The notes: a model not told the origin generated them from the sequence alone. 64,000 nucleotides of DNA from Rhizobium sp. R635 (GCF_002211285.1 NZ_LOKX01000014.1:34270-98269), one strand, 5' to 3'. Shown: positions 55,055 to 64,000, counted from the first letter of the stretch. Made by a program: numbers and translations.

Positions 55055-56245
55055 ATGATAACAGGCAACACCGCGCCGCGGCGCCTCAGCATCTTCGGCT
55101 CGACCGGGTCGATCGGCCGCAACACCCTCAATGTCGTCGAACATCTGGGCGGACGGGAGATGTTCGAAATCTCCGTTCTGACGGGCAACGGCAATGTCGA
55201 GCTGCTGGCCCGGCAAGCCAGGTCCTTCGGCGCGCGGTTGGCGGTCACGGCGAACGACCGGCATTACGAATCCCTGAAAAACGAACTTGCGGGCAGCGGC
55301 ATCGCCGTCGCGTCGGGAAAATCCGGCCTCCTGGAAGCGGCCGACCGCGAAGCCGACTGGGTAATGGCGGCAATCGTCGGCACGGCGGGTCTCGCGCCGA
55401 CGCTCGCAGCCGCAAGGCGCGGCGCCGATATCGCCCTTGCCAACAAGGAATGCCTGGTCTCGGCGGGCGATCTCTTCATCAAGGCGATCCATGAAGGTGG
55501 CGGCAGGCTGCTTCCGGTCGACAGCGAGCATAATGCGATTTTCCAGGTGCTGGAAGAAAATCAGCGCCACGCCATCGAGCGGGTGATCCTGACGGCATCG
55601 GGCGGCCCCTTCCGCACCGCATCTCTGGAGGAAATGGCAGGCGTAACGGTGGAAACCGCGCGCGCCCATCCGAACTGGTCGATGGGGTTGAAGATTTCGA
55701 TCGACAGCGCCTCGATGTTCAACAAGGCGCTGGAGATGATCGAGGCCCGCCACCTTTTCGGCCTGAAGCCCGAGCAGATCGAAGTCATCTTCCATCCGCA
55801 GTCGATCATTCATTCGATGGTCGGTTATACCGACGGCTCGGTTCTGGCTCAGCTCGGCGCGCCCGATATGCGCACCGCCATCGGCTACGCGCTGTCCTTT
55901 CCGCGCCGGCCGAACCTGCCGATCGAAAGGCTGGATTTCGCCAAGCTCGCGCGGCTCGATTTCGAGGCGCCCGACGAGCGGCGCTTTCCGGCTCTGCGGC
56001 TTGCGCGGCTTGCAATGACGCGCGGCGGTGTTCAGGGCGCGGTTCTGAACGGCGCCAAGGAAGTGGCGCTCGAAGCCTTCATCGAGAGACGGCTGTCCTT
56101 CCTTGCCATGGCCGACATCACCGAAAGGGTCATGGACGAGCTCGCCCACCTGCCGCCGGCAGCCGGCATGGACGATGTCTTTGCCGCCGACAGGCAGGCT
56201 CGGCAAAGAGCGGCCGAACTCATGAAGTTGGATGCCGCCGGCTGA
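55055..56245 (+). CDS. dxr: 1-deoxy-D-xylulose 5-phosphate reductoisomerase
   Basis: 396 aa. NADPH motif GSTGSIGRN (residues 15-23), metal/substrate motif PVDSEHNAIFQ near 150, and SASMFNKALEMIEA near 225. Commits to MEP isoprenoid synthesis and is the target of fosmidomycin. Monocistronic by position. Confidence 0.97.
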   Translation: MITGNTAPRRLSIFGSTGSIGRNTLNVVEHLGGREMFEISVLTGNGNVELLARQARSFGARLAVTANDRHYESLKNELAGSGIAVASGKSGLLEAADREADWVMAAIVGTAGLAPTLAAARRGADIALANKECLVSAGDLFIKAIHEGGGRLLPVDSEHNAIFQVLEENQRHAIERVILTASGGPFRTASLEEMAGVTVETARAHPNWSMGLKISIDSASMFNKALEMIEARHLFGLKPEQIEVIFHPQSIIHSMVGYTDGSVLAQLGAPDMRTAIGYALSFPRRPNLPIERLDFAKLARLDFEAPDERRFPALRLARLAMTRGGVQGAVLNGAKEVALEAFIERRLSFLAMADITERVMDELAHLPPAAGMDDVFAADRQARQRAAELMKLDAAG

Positions 56246-56262
56246 CGATCCCGGCGGGGCGA

Positions 56263-57348
56263 TTACCGCAGCCGCTTGCCGCCTTCATCGAACAATCTGC
56301 AATCCGATGGCTCGAACAGCAGGCTGACCTCTTCGCCCGCCGCAATGCTGACCGGTGAACGATGCTCGACGGTCAGCGACTGGCCGTCGGCCAGCTGGCA
56401 ATAGAGATATTGCGTTCCCCCGAGATATTCCGAGAAATCGACCCTCGCCGTCAGGCTGCCCGACTGGCCGGACGCCACCTTCAGATGCTCCGGCCGCAGC
56501 CCGAGCGTCACGGCGCTTGCCGCCGGCCCGTCTGTCCAGGCTAAGCCGCTTTCGATACGAGAGCCGGCGACTTCGACAAGGCCTTTCCCGCGCCAGCGGG
56601 CGTTCAGCAGGTTCATCCGCGGTGAGCCGATGAAGCCCGCCACAAAAGTATTGGCGGGATCTTCATAGATTTCCCGTGGCGTTCCCGCCTGCTCGACACG
56701 ACCGTCGCGCAGCACGACGATCTTGTCGGCGAGCGTCATCGCCTCGGTCTGGTCGTGCGTGACATAGATCATCGTATTGCCGAGTTCGCGGTGAAGGCGG
56801 GCGATCTCGATGCGCATGGAAACGCGCAGTTCCGCATCGAGATTGGAGAGCGGCTCGTCGAACAGGAAGACGTCGGGCTTGCGCACGATCGCCCGGCCGA
56901 TCGCCACGCGCTGGCGCTGGCCGCCGGAGAGCTGCCCGGGCCGCCGGTCGAGAAGATGGTCGATCTTCAGGATCGCGGAAGCCGCCTTGACGCGCGTCTC
57001 TATGTCGGCGGGACTGGTGCGCGCCATCTTCAGCCCGAAGGCCAGGTTGTCGCGCACGCTCATATGCGGGTAGAGCGCGTAGGACTGAAAGACCATGGCG
57101 ATGCCGCGCTCGGACGGGTCGAGATCGGTGACGAGGCGTCCCTTGATCTCGATCTCGCCATCGGTCACGTCCTCCAGGCCGGCGATCATGCGAAGCAGCG
57201 TCGATTTTCCGCAGCCCGAAGGGCCGACGAAGACGACGAATTCGCCTTCAGCAATCGTCAGGTCGATCCCGTGGACCACCTGCAGGCTGCCATAGCTTTT
57301 CCGCACGTCCTGGAGCACGACGCTCTTGTTACCCATACCGTTCGTCAT
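56263..57348 (-). CDS. ABC transporter ATP-binding protein (UgpC/MsmK type)
   Basis: 361 aa from the ATG at 57348. Walker A GPSGCGKST, signature LSGGQRQR, Walker B VFLFDEP and a C-terminal TOBE/OB domain (about 235-361) as in UgpC/MalK-type carbohydrate importers. Last gene of the minus-strand operon; lies 11 bp after the GH127 stop. Confidence 0.93.
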   Translation of the reverse strand: MTNGMGNKSVVLQDVRKSYGSLQVVHGIDLTIAEGEFVVFVGPSGCGKSTLLRMIAGLEDVTDGEIEIKGRLVTDLDPSERGIAMVFQSYALYPHMSVRDNLAFGLKMARTSPADIETRVKAASAILKIDHLLDRRPGQLSGGQRQRVAIGRAIVRKPDVFLFDEPLSNLDAELRVSMRIEIARLHRELGNTMIYVTHDQTEAMTLADKIVVLRDGRVEQAGTPREIYEDPANTFVAGFIGSPRMNLLNARWRGKGLVEVAGSRIESGLAWTDGPAASAVTLGLRPEHLKVASGQSGSLTARVDFSEYLGGTQYLYCQLADGQSLTVEHRSPVSIAAGEEVSLLFEPSDCRLFDEGGKRLR

Positions 57349-57359
57349 CCCCAAGCGAC

Positions 57360-59282
57360 CTATTTGCCCGACTGAACCCAGACGAGCATCTCTCCGGGCG
57401 CGCGGTTGTCCCAGAGATGATAGGGCACGAAACGCGCCATGGCGACCTGCCTTTCAGCCGGCGCCCCGCGATAAAGCGGCGTGCCCCAGCCCGACGTTTC
57501 CTCGCGCTCGACCTTAAGATCGAGGGCGACGGCATCGTTGAGCTCCTTCAGCACGACGGTTTCGGCGGTCGGCAGTTCGCGGGGCAGAACGATGGCGTTG
57601 AGGTCTTCACCATTATCCGTCGTCTCGACGCAGTAGACGAGCGGGCCGCGCATCAGTGCGACGCGGCCGGCATCCTGGCGCACTTTCGGATTGGCATATT
57701 GCGGGCGAAGCGCCAGCGGCAGGTAAAGGGCGATGCGGTCGCCGTCCGCCCACTCGCGATCGATCCTCGCATATCCGTCGCGGAGATGAGCGCCGAGATC
57801 GAGCATCGCTCCGTTGACGCTAAGCGTTGCACCCTCCGCCCAATCCGGAATACGCAACGACAAAGCGAATCGGGCCGGCTTTCCCAGCCTGGTGGTGAAG
57901 GCGACCGCGCCATCCCACGGATAGTTGGTGGCCTGCTCCAGCGTTACCTCGGCGCCGTTGGCAAGCTTCAGCCGGCTGGTGCTCTCACCATAGAGATGCA
58001 CGGCGATCTCATCATCGGCAACGGCATACATGTATGAGCCGATCGACGTCACCAGGCGGGCGATGTTGGGCGGGCAGCAGGGGCAATGGTGCCATTTCCA
58101 GCGATGGTGCTTGCCGGCACTTTCGAGTGGGTTGTCGTAGAAGAAGGTCTTGCCGTCCGTGGAAAGGCCGGGCAGCGCACCGTTATAGAGCGCCTGCTCC
58201 ATGATGTCGGCATAGCGCCGGTCCGGCCCGCGTCCGAGCATGCGGCTTGCCCAGAAGACCAGGCCGACGGAGGCGCAGGTTTCCGCATAGGCCGTATCAT
58301 TGGGCAGGTCGTAATAGTCGGTGAAGCCTTCGTTGGACGCGGCCGGGCCGATGCCGCCGGTGATATACATCTGCTTGGTCGTGAGATCGTCCCAGAGCGT
58401 TTCCAGCGCCGCCGTCAGGCTGTCGTCCTTATATTCGGTGGCGATGTCAGCCATGCCGGAATAAAGGTACATGGCGCGCACGGCATGGCCGACGACCTTC
58501 GTCTGTTCACGCACCGGCTGGTGCGCTTGCCCATATTCATAGGTCTTCTGATGGAAGTCGGCAGCGCTCCGGCCGTCGCGAGCGGCCTCGGCCGTGAAGA
58601 AATGCGGCTCGGTGCCGCGCTCGTCGATGAAGAATTTCGAAAGGTCGAGATATTTCTTCTCGCCGGTCACACGGGCGAGCTTGACCAGCGCCAGTTCGAC
58701 TTCCTCATGGCCGCAATAGCCAGGAATCTGGCCCTCGCCATGGCCGAACACCTTGATCATGTAATCGGCATAGCGGCACATGATGTCGAGCAGCTTGCGC
58801 TTGCCCGTTGCCTGATAATAGGCGACGGCGGCTTCCATGAGGTGGCCGGCGCAATAAAGCTCGTGATGGTCGCGCAGGTTGGTCCAGCGCCGGCTTGGCT
58901 CCACGCGCTGGAACCAGGCGTTCAGATAGCCGTCCTCGTCCTGCATCTTCTCATACATGTCGATGATCTCATCAGCGCGCGCCTCCAGCTTCGGGTTCGG
59001 CCGGCGATAGAGCGAATAGGCGATCGTCTCGATCGACTTGCCGAGATCGGAATCCCAGAACATCTGCGTCGTCCCGCCCCATGGCTGAATGGGAATGACG
59101 ACGCCGGGGCTCGGCTGGCTGACATCGATCGCCTTGAGCATGCCGGCTTCGACGCAGCGGTCGAGCAGGGTCTCGGCGGTCGAATTACAGACGGCATCCT
59201 GCCATTTGCCCCAGAACCCGCCGAGTTCGACATCGGGAACGGCGACAGGACGAAACTGGCGGTCATTACGTGAGTTGGTCAT
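57360..59282 (-). CDS. Glycoside hydrolase family 127 (beta-L-arabinofuranosidase-like)
   Basis: 640 aa. GH127 catalytic centre HCPCCPPN (C400, C402, C403) with the nucleophile cysteine and zinc ligands, plus the HEEVELAL acid helix near 195. The family hydrolyses beta-L-arabinofuranosides; actual specificity here is inferred. Cytoplasmic, no signal peptide, so it would act on imported sugars. Confidence 0.92.
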   Translation of the reverse strand: MTNSRNDRQFRPVAVPDVELGGFWGKWQDAVCNSTAETLLDRCVEAGMLKAIDVSQPSPGVVIPIQPWGGTTQMFWDSDLGKSIETIAYSLYRRPNPKLEARADEIIDMYEKMQDEDGYLNAWFQRVEPSRRWTNLRDHHELYCAGHLMEAAVAYYQATGKRKLLDIMCRYADYMIKVFGHGEGQIPGYCGHEEVELALVKLARVTGEKKYLDLSKFFIDERGTEPHFFTAEAARDGRSAADFHQKTYEYGQAHQPVREQTKVVGHAVRAMYLYSGMADIATEYKDDSLTAALETLWDDLTTKQMYITGGIGPAASNEGFTDYYDLPNDTAYAETCASVGLVFWASRMLGRGPDRRYADIMEQALYNGALPGLSTDGKTFFYDNPLESAGKHHRWKWHHCPCCPPNIARLVTSIGSYMYAVADDEIAVHLYGESTSRLKLANGAEVTLEQATNYPWDGAVAFTTRLGKPARFALSLRIPDWAEGATLSVNGAMLDLGAHLRDGYARIDREWADGDRIALYLPLALRPQYANPKVRQDAGRVALMRGPLVYCVETTDNGEDLNAIVLPRELPTAETVVLKELNDAVALDLKVEREETSGWGTPLYRGAPAERQVAMARFVPYHLWDNRAPGEMLVWVQSGK

Positions 59283-59301
59283 GGGCTCTACCTTCTTGGG
59301 A

Positions 59302-60165
59302 TCATTTCACCGCGCCGGCCATCAGCCCGCGCATGTAGTAGCGTTGCAGAAGCAGGAAGACGATCAGGCAGGGGATCGTCATGACGACGACGCCGGCCTG
59401 CACCGCTCCCCAATTGATCGCGCCGAGCCGTCCGGCGCGAACCGCCGTCATCAGCACCGGCAGGGTGTATTTCTCATTGCTGGAGAGCAGCACGAGCGCG
59501 GCCAGAAACTCGTTCCAGGCATTGAGGAAGGCAAAGATCGCGACCGTGGCGACACCCGGAAGCACCAGCGGCAGGAGAACCCGCGCCAAGAGCCTCAGAT
59601 CGCGCGCGCCGTCGATGCGCGCGGCCTCCTCGATTTCCTTCGGTACGGCGTCGAAGGCGTTGCGCATCATGAAGACGGAGAAGGGCAATTGCAGCGTCAC
59701 GTAGACGAGCGTCAGCCCGAGCAGCGAATTGTTGAGGCCGAGCTTTGCCAGGATGATGAAGAGCGGTGTCAGGATCGACTGGAACGGGATCATCAGCGTC
59801 GCGATGATCAGCACGAAGAGCGCATTCTTCATCGGGAACCGGTAACGCGAGAAACCGTAGCCGGCGAGCAGGCTGACGAGAACGGTGAGCACCACCGTGG
59901 CAGCCGAAACGAACAGCGAATTGATCATATGCTGCCAGATGCCGGCGCCGAACGTATCGAGCAGCGCATAGGCATCGAAGCTGACGCCCGATGTCGGCCA
60001 TGGCGGCAGGGGCGGCAGGCTGGCCTCGGCGCCCCGCCGGAAGGAGGCGAGCAGCGTGATCACGAAGGGCGCGAGAAAGAAGATCGAAATGGCGATGCCG
60101 GTGACGTGGTAGGCCGATTTCGCACGGATGGCCTTGCGTGCGCGGCGCTCTCTTGACGTGGTCAT
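59302..60165 (-). CDS. Carbohydrate ABC transporter permease (MalG-like)
   Basis: 287 aa from MTTSRERRA (GGGGAGGAGCGCCC upstream). Six membrane helices and the EAA loop EIEEAARIDGARDLRLLARV near residue 190. Second permease of a CUT1-type importer. Overlaps the MalF-like gene by 4 bp. Confidence 0.93.
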   Translation of the reverse strand: MTTSRERRARKAIRAKSAYHVTGIAISIFFLAPFVITLLASFRRGAEASLPPLPPWPTSGVSFDAYALLDTFGAGIWQHMINSLFVSAATVVLTVLVSLLAGYGFSRYRFPMKNALFVLIIATLMIPFQSILTPLFIILAKLGLNNSLLGLTLVYVTLQLPFSVFMMRNAFDAVPKEIEEAARIDGARDLRLLARVLLPLVLPGVATVAIFAFLNAWNEFLAALVLLSSNEKYTLPVLMTAVRAGRLGAINWGAVQAGVVVMTIPCLIVFLLLQRYYMRGLMAGAVK

Positions 60166-61079
60166 GGGCGCTCCTCCCCGACACGAAGCAGCCAGAGCTG
60201 CACGATGCTGATGGCGACGAGGATGGCGAGAAGCGCGATTGAAAGCGCGGCGCCATAGCCGAGATTGAAGGAGACGAAGGACTGGTTGAAGATGTAGTAG
60301 ACCACCGAGATCATCTTGTTCTGCGGCCCTCCCGACGTCATGATGTAGAACTGGTCGAAAGCCAGGATCGAGCCGGTGACGGAGACGATCAGCGCCAGCG
60401 CGATCGTCTTGCGCATCAGCGGCAGCGTCAGATGCCGGAAGCGCTGCCAGCGGCCGGCGCCGTCGATGCGGGCGGCCTCCGTCAATTCCGACGGAATGGC
60501 CTGAAGCCCGGTCAGAAGAATGATCATGGTGAAGCCGGCGATCTTCCAGACGACCATCACCACGATCGTCAGAAAGGCGGTGTCGAAGGTCGCAAGCAGG
60601 TTGGGGCTTTTTTCGACAAGACCGAGCGCTCTCAAGGCCGGGCCGATGAAGCCGCTGTCGACGTTGGCAAGCCAGACCCAGAGCAGCGAGGCTGTGGCAA
60701 GGCCGACGACGACGGGCAGGAAGATGATCGTGCGGTAGGCGCTGACGAACTGCCGTTCCTTTTCGACGAAGATCGCCAGAGGAAAGGCGACGGCAAAGAT
60801 CGCGATGGTGACGATCACGGTGTAATAGGCCGTGAAATTCAGCGCCGCCATGAAGCGGGTGTCGTTGAACATGCGGAAATAGTTGTTGAATCCGATCCAG
60901 CGTGATGCCCCCATCAGCGGCCAGTTGTGAAGGCTCATCCATCCCGTGAAGAGAACCGGCATGACGAAGAAGACGATCACCAGCGCCATGGCAGGCGCGA
61001 TGTAGAGAGGGCCGCGCCAGTTCGATCTGCGCCGCCGCTTTCGCCGAGGCAATAGGGTATTCGAACCGGAACCGGTCAT
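60162..61079 (-). CDS. Carbohydrate ABC transporter permease (MalF-like)
   Basis: 305 aa from MTGSGSNTLL (GCGGAG upstream). Six membrane helices, the EAA motif ELTEAARIDGAGRWQRFRHL near 205. First permease of the CUT1 importer. Confidence 0.93.
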   Translation of the reverse strand: MTGSGSNTLLPRRKRRRRSNWRGPLYIAPAMALVIVFFVMPVLFTGWMSLHNWPLMGASRWIGFNNYFRMFNDTRFMAALNFTAYYTVIVTIAIFAVAFPLAIFVEKERQFVSAYRTIIFLPVVVGLATASLLWVWLANVDSGFIGPALRALGLVEKSPNLLATFDTAFLTIVVMVVWKIAGFTMIILLTGLQAIPSELTEAARIDGAGRWQRFRHLTLPLMRKTIALALIVSVTGSILAFDQFYIMTSGGPQNKMISVVYYIFNQSFVSFNLGYGAALSIALLAILVAISIVQLWLLRVGEERP

Positions 61080-61153
61080 CGAAACACTCCGCATCTGTCC
61101 ATTGAAGTTGGCCGGGAAGCTGCCACCGCTCCCCGGCCGCGGCCTTGGGAGAG

Positions 61154-62392
61154 TTATTGGCCGCTATCGATGATCGACTGCATTTCCGACTGGGCGCTGG
61201 AGAACGCACCGTCGACGTCGTCGCCGAAGATCGCGGCGTTGGTAAAGGTTGCCCAGGGACCGTTGGCGCTGTTGATCAGGTCGTTGAACTGCAGCGTATA
61301 GGGCGTCTTGGCCACACTGATCGCCTTGAGGCCGACCTGCATGCGCGGGTCGAGACCTTCGAGCACCTTGTCGGCAATGTCGCCGCGTGTCGGCAGGCTG
61401 CCATATTTAGCCATGACCTTCTGGCCGTCTTCCGAATAGATATATCCGAGGAAGTCCTTCACCGCGTCGATCTTCTTCGTGCCCTTGGTGATGACGAAAT
61501 TGTCGCCGCCGGCAAAGGACGACGGCTTTCCGTCGACGCCGGGGATGAGGGTCACGCCGAAATTGATCTCGGGATGCTGGGTCACCAGCGTGCCGATAGC
61601 GAAGGCGCCAAGACTTTGCTGGCCGATCTTGCCGTTGGTAAAGGTCAGGAAGTTCGTGCCGTTGTCGCTGGCAGCACCCGCCGGCACCAGGTCCTTCTTG
61701 ACCATGTTGCGGTAGATGTCGACAGCCTTGCGCATCTGGGGCGTATCGAGCGTCGCCGTCTTGCTGTCGGCCGACAGGATGTCGGCGCCCGCCCCCCAGG
61801 TGAGCGGCGTGAAGGTGAAGATCATGCAGCCGCCGCAGCCGCCGCCGGAGAAATAGAAGCCGTAGGTGTCGTCACCGAGCGCCCGGATCTTCTCCGCATT
61901 GGCGGTGATTTCCTCCCAGGTCGCCGGCGCCTTCTCCGGGTCGAGGCCGGCCTTCTTGTAGAGATCCTTGTTCCAGGCAAAGACCGATGTTTCCACAGAG
62001 AGCGGCAGGCCGTAGATCCGGTCCTGATAGGTGCCGAGTCGGACATGCGACGGCGAAAGCGAGTTGAAATAGGGCAGCGACTTCGCCCAATCCGTCAGAT
62101 CTTCCAGCTGGCCGGCCGCGGCAAAGGCGGGATTGTAGATGAGGTCCATCGAGAGCGCGTCGGGCGCCTGTCCGCCGGCAATCGCCGTCGCATATTTCTG
62201 CACCAGTTCGGAGAACGGCACCTCGGTCACCACGACCTTGTTCTCATGGCTCGAATTATAGGATTCGACGACCTTCTTGAAGGAGTCGCCGATCCCCGTG
62301 CGAACCCACATTTCGACGTTTTCGGCGGCCGATGCAGCCGACACCAGGCACAAGGTAGCGATGCCGGTCGCCGCCAATAGACGCTTGATCAT
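61154..62392 (-). CDS. Carbohydrate ABC transporter substrate-binding protein
   Basis: 412 aa from MIKRLLAAT (GGGAGGAG upstream) with a signal peptide (cleavage near ASA, residue 22). Family 1 extracellular solute-binding protein. A Cys-Gly-rich loop (GGGCGGCM) near residue 190 is unusual. Feeds the two permeases and the UgpC-type ATPase. Confidence 0.93.
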   Translation of the reverse strand: MIKRLLAATGIATLCLVSAASAAENVEMWVRTGIGDSFKKVVESYNSSHENKVVVTEVPFSELVQKYATAIAGGQAPDALSMDLIYNPAFAAAGQLEDLTDWAKSLPYFNSLSPSHVRLGTYQDRIYGLPLSVETSVFAWNKDLYKKAGLDPEKAPATWEEITANAEKIRALGDDTYGFYFSGGGCGGCMIFTFTPLTWGAGADILSADSKTATLDTPQMRKAVDIYRNMVKKDLVPAGAASDNGTNFLTFTNGKIGQQSLGAFAIGTLVTQHPEINFGVTLIPGVDGKPSSFAGGDNFVITKGTKKIDAVKDFLGYIYSEDGQKVMAKYGSLPTRGDIADKVLEGLDPRMQVGLKAISVAKTPYTLQFNDLINSANGPWATFTNAAIFGDDVDGAFSSAQSEMQSIIDSGQ

Positions 62393-62446
62393 GACACTCC
62401 TCCCAATATGGCGCATCTCCTTGCGCCTTTGCTCATTTCCCTGATC

Positions 62447-63469
62447 TCATTCTTCGGGGGGCTTACCCCCGCATGACCGCCGGACGACGAGCCGGCAGGG
62501 CAATTTCCTCACTCCCGGCTCGACAGGCCGTCCTTCCGCAAGCGCCAGCACCGTCAATCCGGCCTGCCGCCCGAGCTCCTTCAGCTCCATATCCACCGTC
62601 GTCAGCGGTGGCCGCGTCTGGGCTGCGACAATCTCCCAATTGTCGAAGCCGATCACCGAAACGTCCTGCGGCACCTTGATGCCGCGCTCGCGCAGCGCAT
62701 CCACCGCTCCGCGGGCGATTTGGTCGTTGCCGCAGAAGAGCGCATCCGGTTTTTCTCCCGGCCTCTTCCAAAGCTGTTCGACCGCGTCATGCCCCCAGCT
62801 TTCCGACCACACGCCGTAGAGCACCGGTTCGCGATGACCTGCGACTTCGTGATAGGCGCCGGCACGTTCCCGCACCGAGAAGAAATCCTCCGGCCCGGTG
62901 ATGTGGGCAATCCGCCGCCGCCCGACCTTCACGAGCCACTCGACAGCCAGTCTCGCACCCTGTTCGTCGTCCGAACGGAACGTAACGCTGTTCTGCGTCC
63001 CCTCCGTGAAGGCGTAGACGACGGGCACATGCAAATTCGACAGATCGACGGGCAGACGCCTGTCCAGCCGCTTGCCGGTCGCGATGATACCGTCCACCTG
63101 CTTGTCCAGCATCGCATCGACATGGGTCTGAGCGAGCGCCGGATCGTCTTCGATGGCGCACAGGAAAACCGAAACGCCATGATCGACGAGAGCGTCCGAA
63201 ATGCCCGCCATCACAGGCAGCGTAAAACGGCCGTAAGTGTCGTTCGTCAGCAGCCCGATGGTGAAACTGCGCTTGCTGAGAAGACCTCTCGCCAGCGCAT
63301 TCGGCCGATATCCGATCTCGCCGGCAATCCGCTTCACCCGCTCGCGTGTTTCCGCCCCCATCCGGCCGGTGTCGTTGAGCGCCTTCGACGCCGTCGAGAT
63401 GCTCACCCCGGCAGCCGACGCCACCTCATGGATGGTGATCCTGCCTCTTTTTCCTCCCGAGATGTTCAG
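62447..63469 (-). CDS. LacI family transcriptional regulator
   Basis: 340 aa starting at a CTG (63469, MNISGGKRGR...), which has AAGGAGGAAGGT at ideal distance; no ATG, GTG or TTG lies between it and the helix-turn-helix. TTG codons at 63511 and upstream would add residues over the operator region. HTH (ITIHEVASAAGVSISTASKALN) and a periplasmic-binding-like effector domain. First gene of the operon, so likely autoregulates and controls the transporter and GH127. Confidence 0.88.
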   Translation of the reverse strand: MNISGGKRGRITIHEVASAAGVSISTASKALNDTGRMGAETRERVKRIAGEIGYRPNALARGLLSKRSFTIGLLTNDTYGRFTLPVMAGISDALVDHGVSVFLCAIEDDPALAQTHVDAMLDKQVDGIIATGKRLDRRLPVDLSNLHVPVVYAFTEGTQNSVTFRSDDEQGARLAVEWLVKVGRRRIAHITGPEDFFSVRERAGAYHEVAGHREPVLYGVWSESWGHDAVEQLWKRPGEKPDALFCGNDQIARGAVDALRERGIKVPQDVSVIGFDNWEIVAAQTRPPLTTVDMELKELGRQAGLTVLALAEGRPVEPGVRKLPCRLVVRRSCGGKPPEE

Positions 63470-63492
63470 ACCTTCCTCCTTCTGAAGTGGCT

Positions 63493-63510
63493 TGAGAAAA
63501 GCTTTTACCA
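63493..63510. promoter_or_regulatory. LacI-type operator 1
   Basis: TGAGAAAAGCTTTTACCA, 7 of 9 base pairs symmetrical about the centre. Lies 23 bp before the CTG start of the LacI gene. Confidence 0.6.
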
Positions 63511-63524
63511 ATCTCTCTGTCAAG

Positions 63525-63542
63525 TGAGAAAAGGTTTTCTCA
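63525..63542. promoter_or_regulatory. LacI-type operator 2
   Basis: TGAGAAAAGGTTTTCTCA, perfect inverted repeat around GG. Centre is 32 bp (about three helical turns) from operator 1, and the TTGACA box sits between them. Confidence 0.65.
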
Positions 63543-63782
63543 TGCAATCGAAAGATGGAGCGACGAGACGTGGACCGCAGGGAGGAGGCGTGGGAAAGGC
63601 CGGCGCGAATCCATGAGACAGGATTGCAATGTGTCATTCGTCCGCGCAGCGGCAGGCAATCTCAATGCAAAGCACAGACAACCATTATCTGGCTAATGGA
63701 TGAGGAACAAAACCAATGGCCGTCAGAACCTCTGATGGAGGTTCCGATTCGCGGGGTTAGAACCCAGGTGATCGTTGAAAGA

Positions 63783-64000
63783 TCAGGCGACGTGCCTTGC
63801 CAGCGCGCAGCGCGACCAGAGCGAATGCAGGGCGTCGACGAGATGGGCGATATCGGCGTCGGAATGCAGCGGTGTCGGGGTGATGCGCAGCCGCTCGGTC
63901 TTCTTCGGCACGGTGGGATAGTTGATCGGCTGGACATAGACGCCGCAATTGTCGAGCAGCAGATCGGAGATCCACTTGCACTTGGCCGCATCGCCGACCA
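63783..64000 (-). CDS. hemA: 5-aminolevulinate synthase, C-terminal part
   Basis: The frame runs off the window edge; visible residues begin VGDAAKCKWISDLLL and include YVQPINYPTVPKKTERLRIT, the conserved C-terminus of 5-aminolevulinate synthase. Stop at 63785-63783. Condenses glycine and succinyl-CoA for haem in alphaproteobacteria (C4 pathway). Confidence 0.93.
   Translation of the reverse strand, partial: VGDAAKCKWISDLLLDNCGVYVQPINYPTVPKKTERLRITPTPLHSDADIAHLVDALHSLWSRCALARHVA

Larger units (their letters stand above)
63470..63782. other. 313-bp leader between hemA and the LacI operon
   Basis: Contains two operator-like palindromes, a TTGACA on the minus strand (63523-63518) that could be the operon -35, and a 7-bp hairpin GAACCTC-tgatg-GAGGTTC (63726-63744) after hemA without a T-tract. 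No coding sequence. Confidence 0.55.

Overview
The window looks like chromosomal DNA of a Rhizobium-type alphaproteobacterium (R. leguminosarum / R. etli group). This rests on the high G+C content, families largely confined to Rhizobiales (the TIGR02302 long Gln-rich protein, CpdR, DUF982, DUF2125), aerobic cobaltochelatase genes cobS and cobT, C4-pathway haem synthesis (the end of hemA), and four copies of a ~100-bp palindromic intergenic repeat resembling the RIME elements of Rhizobium. The assignment comes from recognising proteins and gene order; no search was run.

Layout, first half. 1-8.3 kb: housekeeping genes, namely the end of a K+/H+ antiporter, a YqaA/DedA protein, dsbB bracketed by two inverted repeats, an HNH endonuclease, alkA and gluQ with overlapping start codons, a YihY/BrkB protein, an SDR enzyme, a cobalamin adenosyltransferase and a rhomboid protease. 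8.3-11.4 kb: etfB-etfA and a 3-hydroxybutyryl-CoA dehydrogenase, with a palindromic operator inside the etf promoter. 11.4-19 kb: tlpA, argH, lptM-like lipoprotein, lysA, the TIGR02302 protein, cpdR and hpt. 19-31.3 kb: ftsE-ftsX, ydcF, plsC, chaC, tyrC with a hisC-type aminotransferase, gloB and an EamA exporter.

Layout, second half. 31-49.2 kb: rpmB, a queuosine-precursor-type transporter, cobS-cobT, J-domain and BolA proteins, a CorC-type membrane protein, aroK-aroB, xerD, accA, an L,D-transpeptidase, a TusA-like protein, a COG0523 GTPase, a D,D-carboxypeptidase and an M20 amidohydrolase. 49.3-52.0 kb: a tRNA-Arg(CCT) gene whose 3' half is repeated 2.65 kb downstream. Between the repeats lie the last codons of a tyrosine integrase, a transposase fragment, an intact fatty-acid hydroxylase and an orphan terminator. 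This is the clearest accessory region, a decayed tRNA-targeted integrative element. 52-56.3 kb: small exported proteins, a BON protein and dxr. 56.3-63.5 kb: a six-gene minus-strand carbohydrate operon (LacI regulator, binding protein, two permeases, GH127 glycosidase, UgpC-type ATPase) with two operator-like palindromes ahead of the regulator. 63.8 kb to the end: the C-terminus of hemA.

Most of the window is core metabolism. The points most worth following up are the decayed island with its possible structured RNA, the repeats that supply or abut stop codons, the LiuR/MerR-like operator of etfBA, and the twin LacI operators with a probable CTG start. I did not see a clear new multi-gene defence or biosynthetic system.
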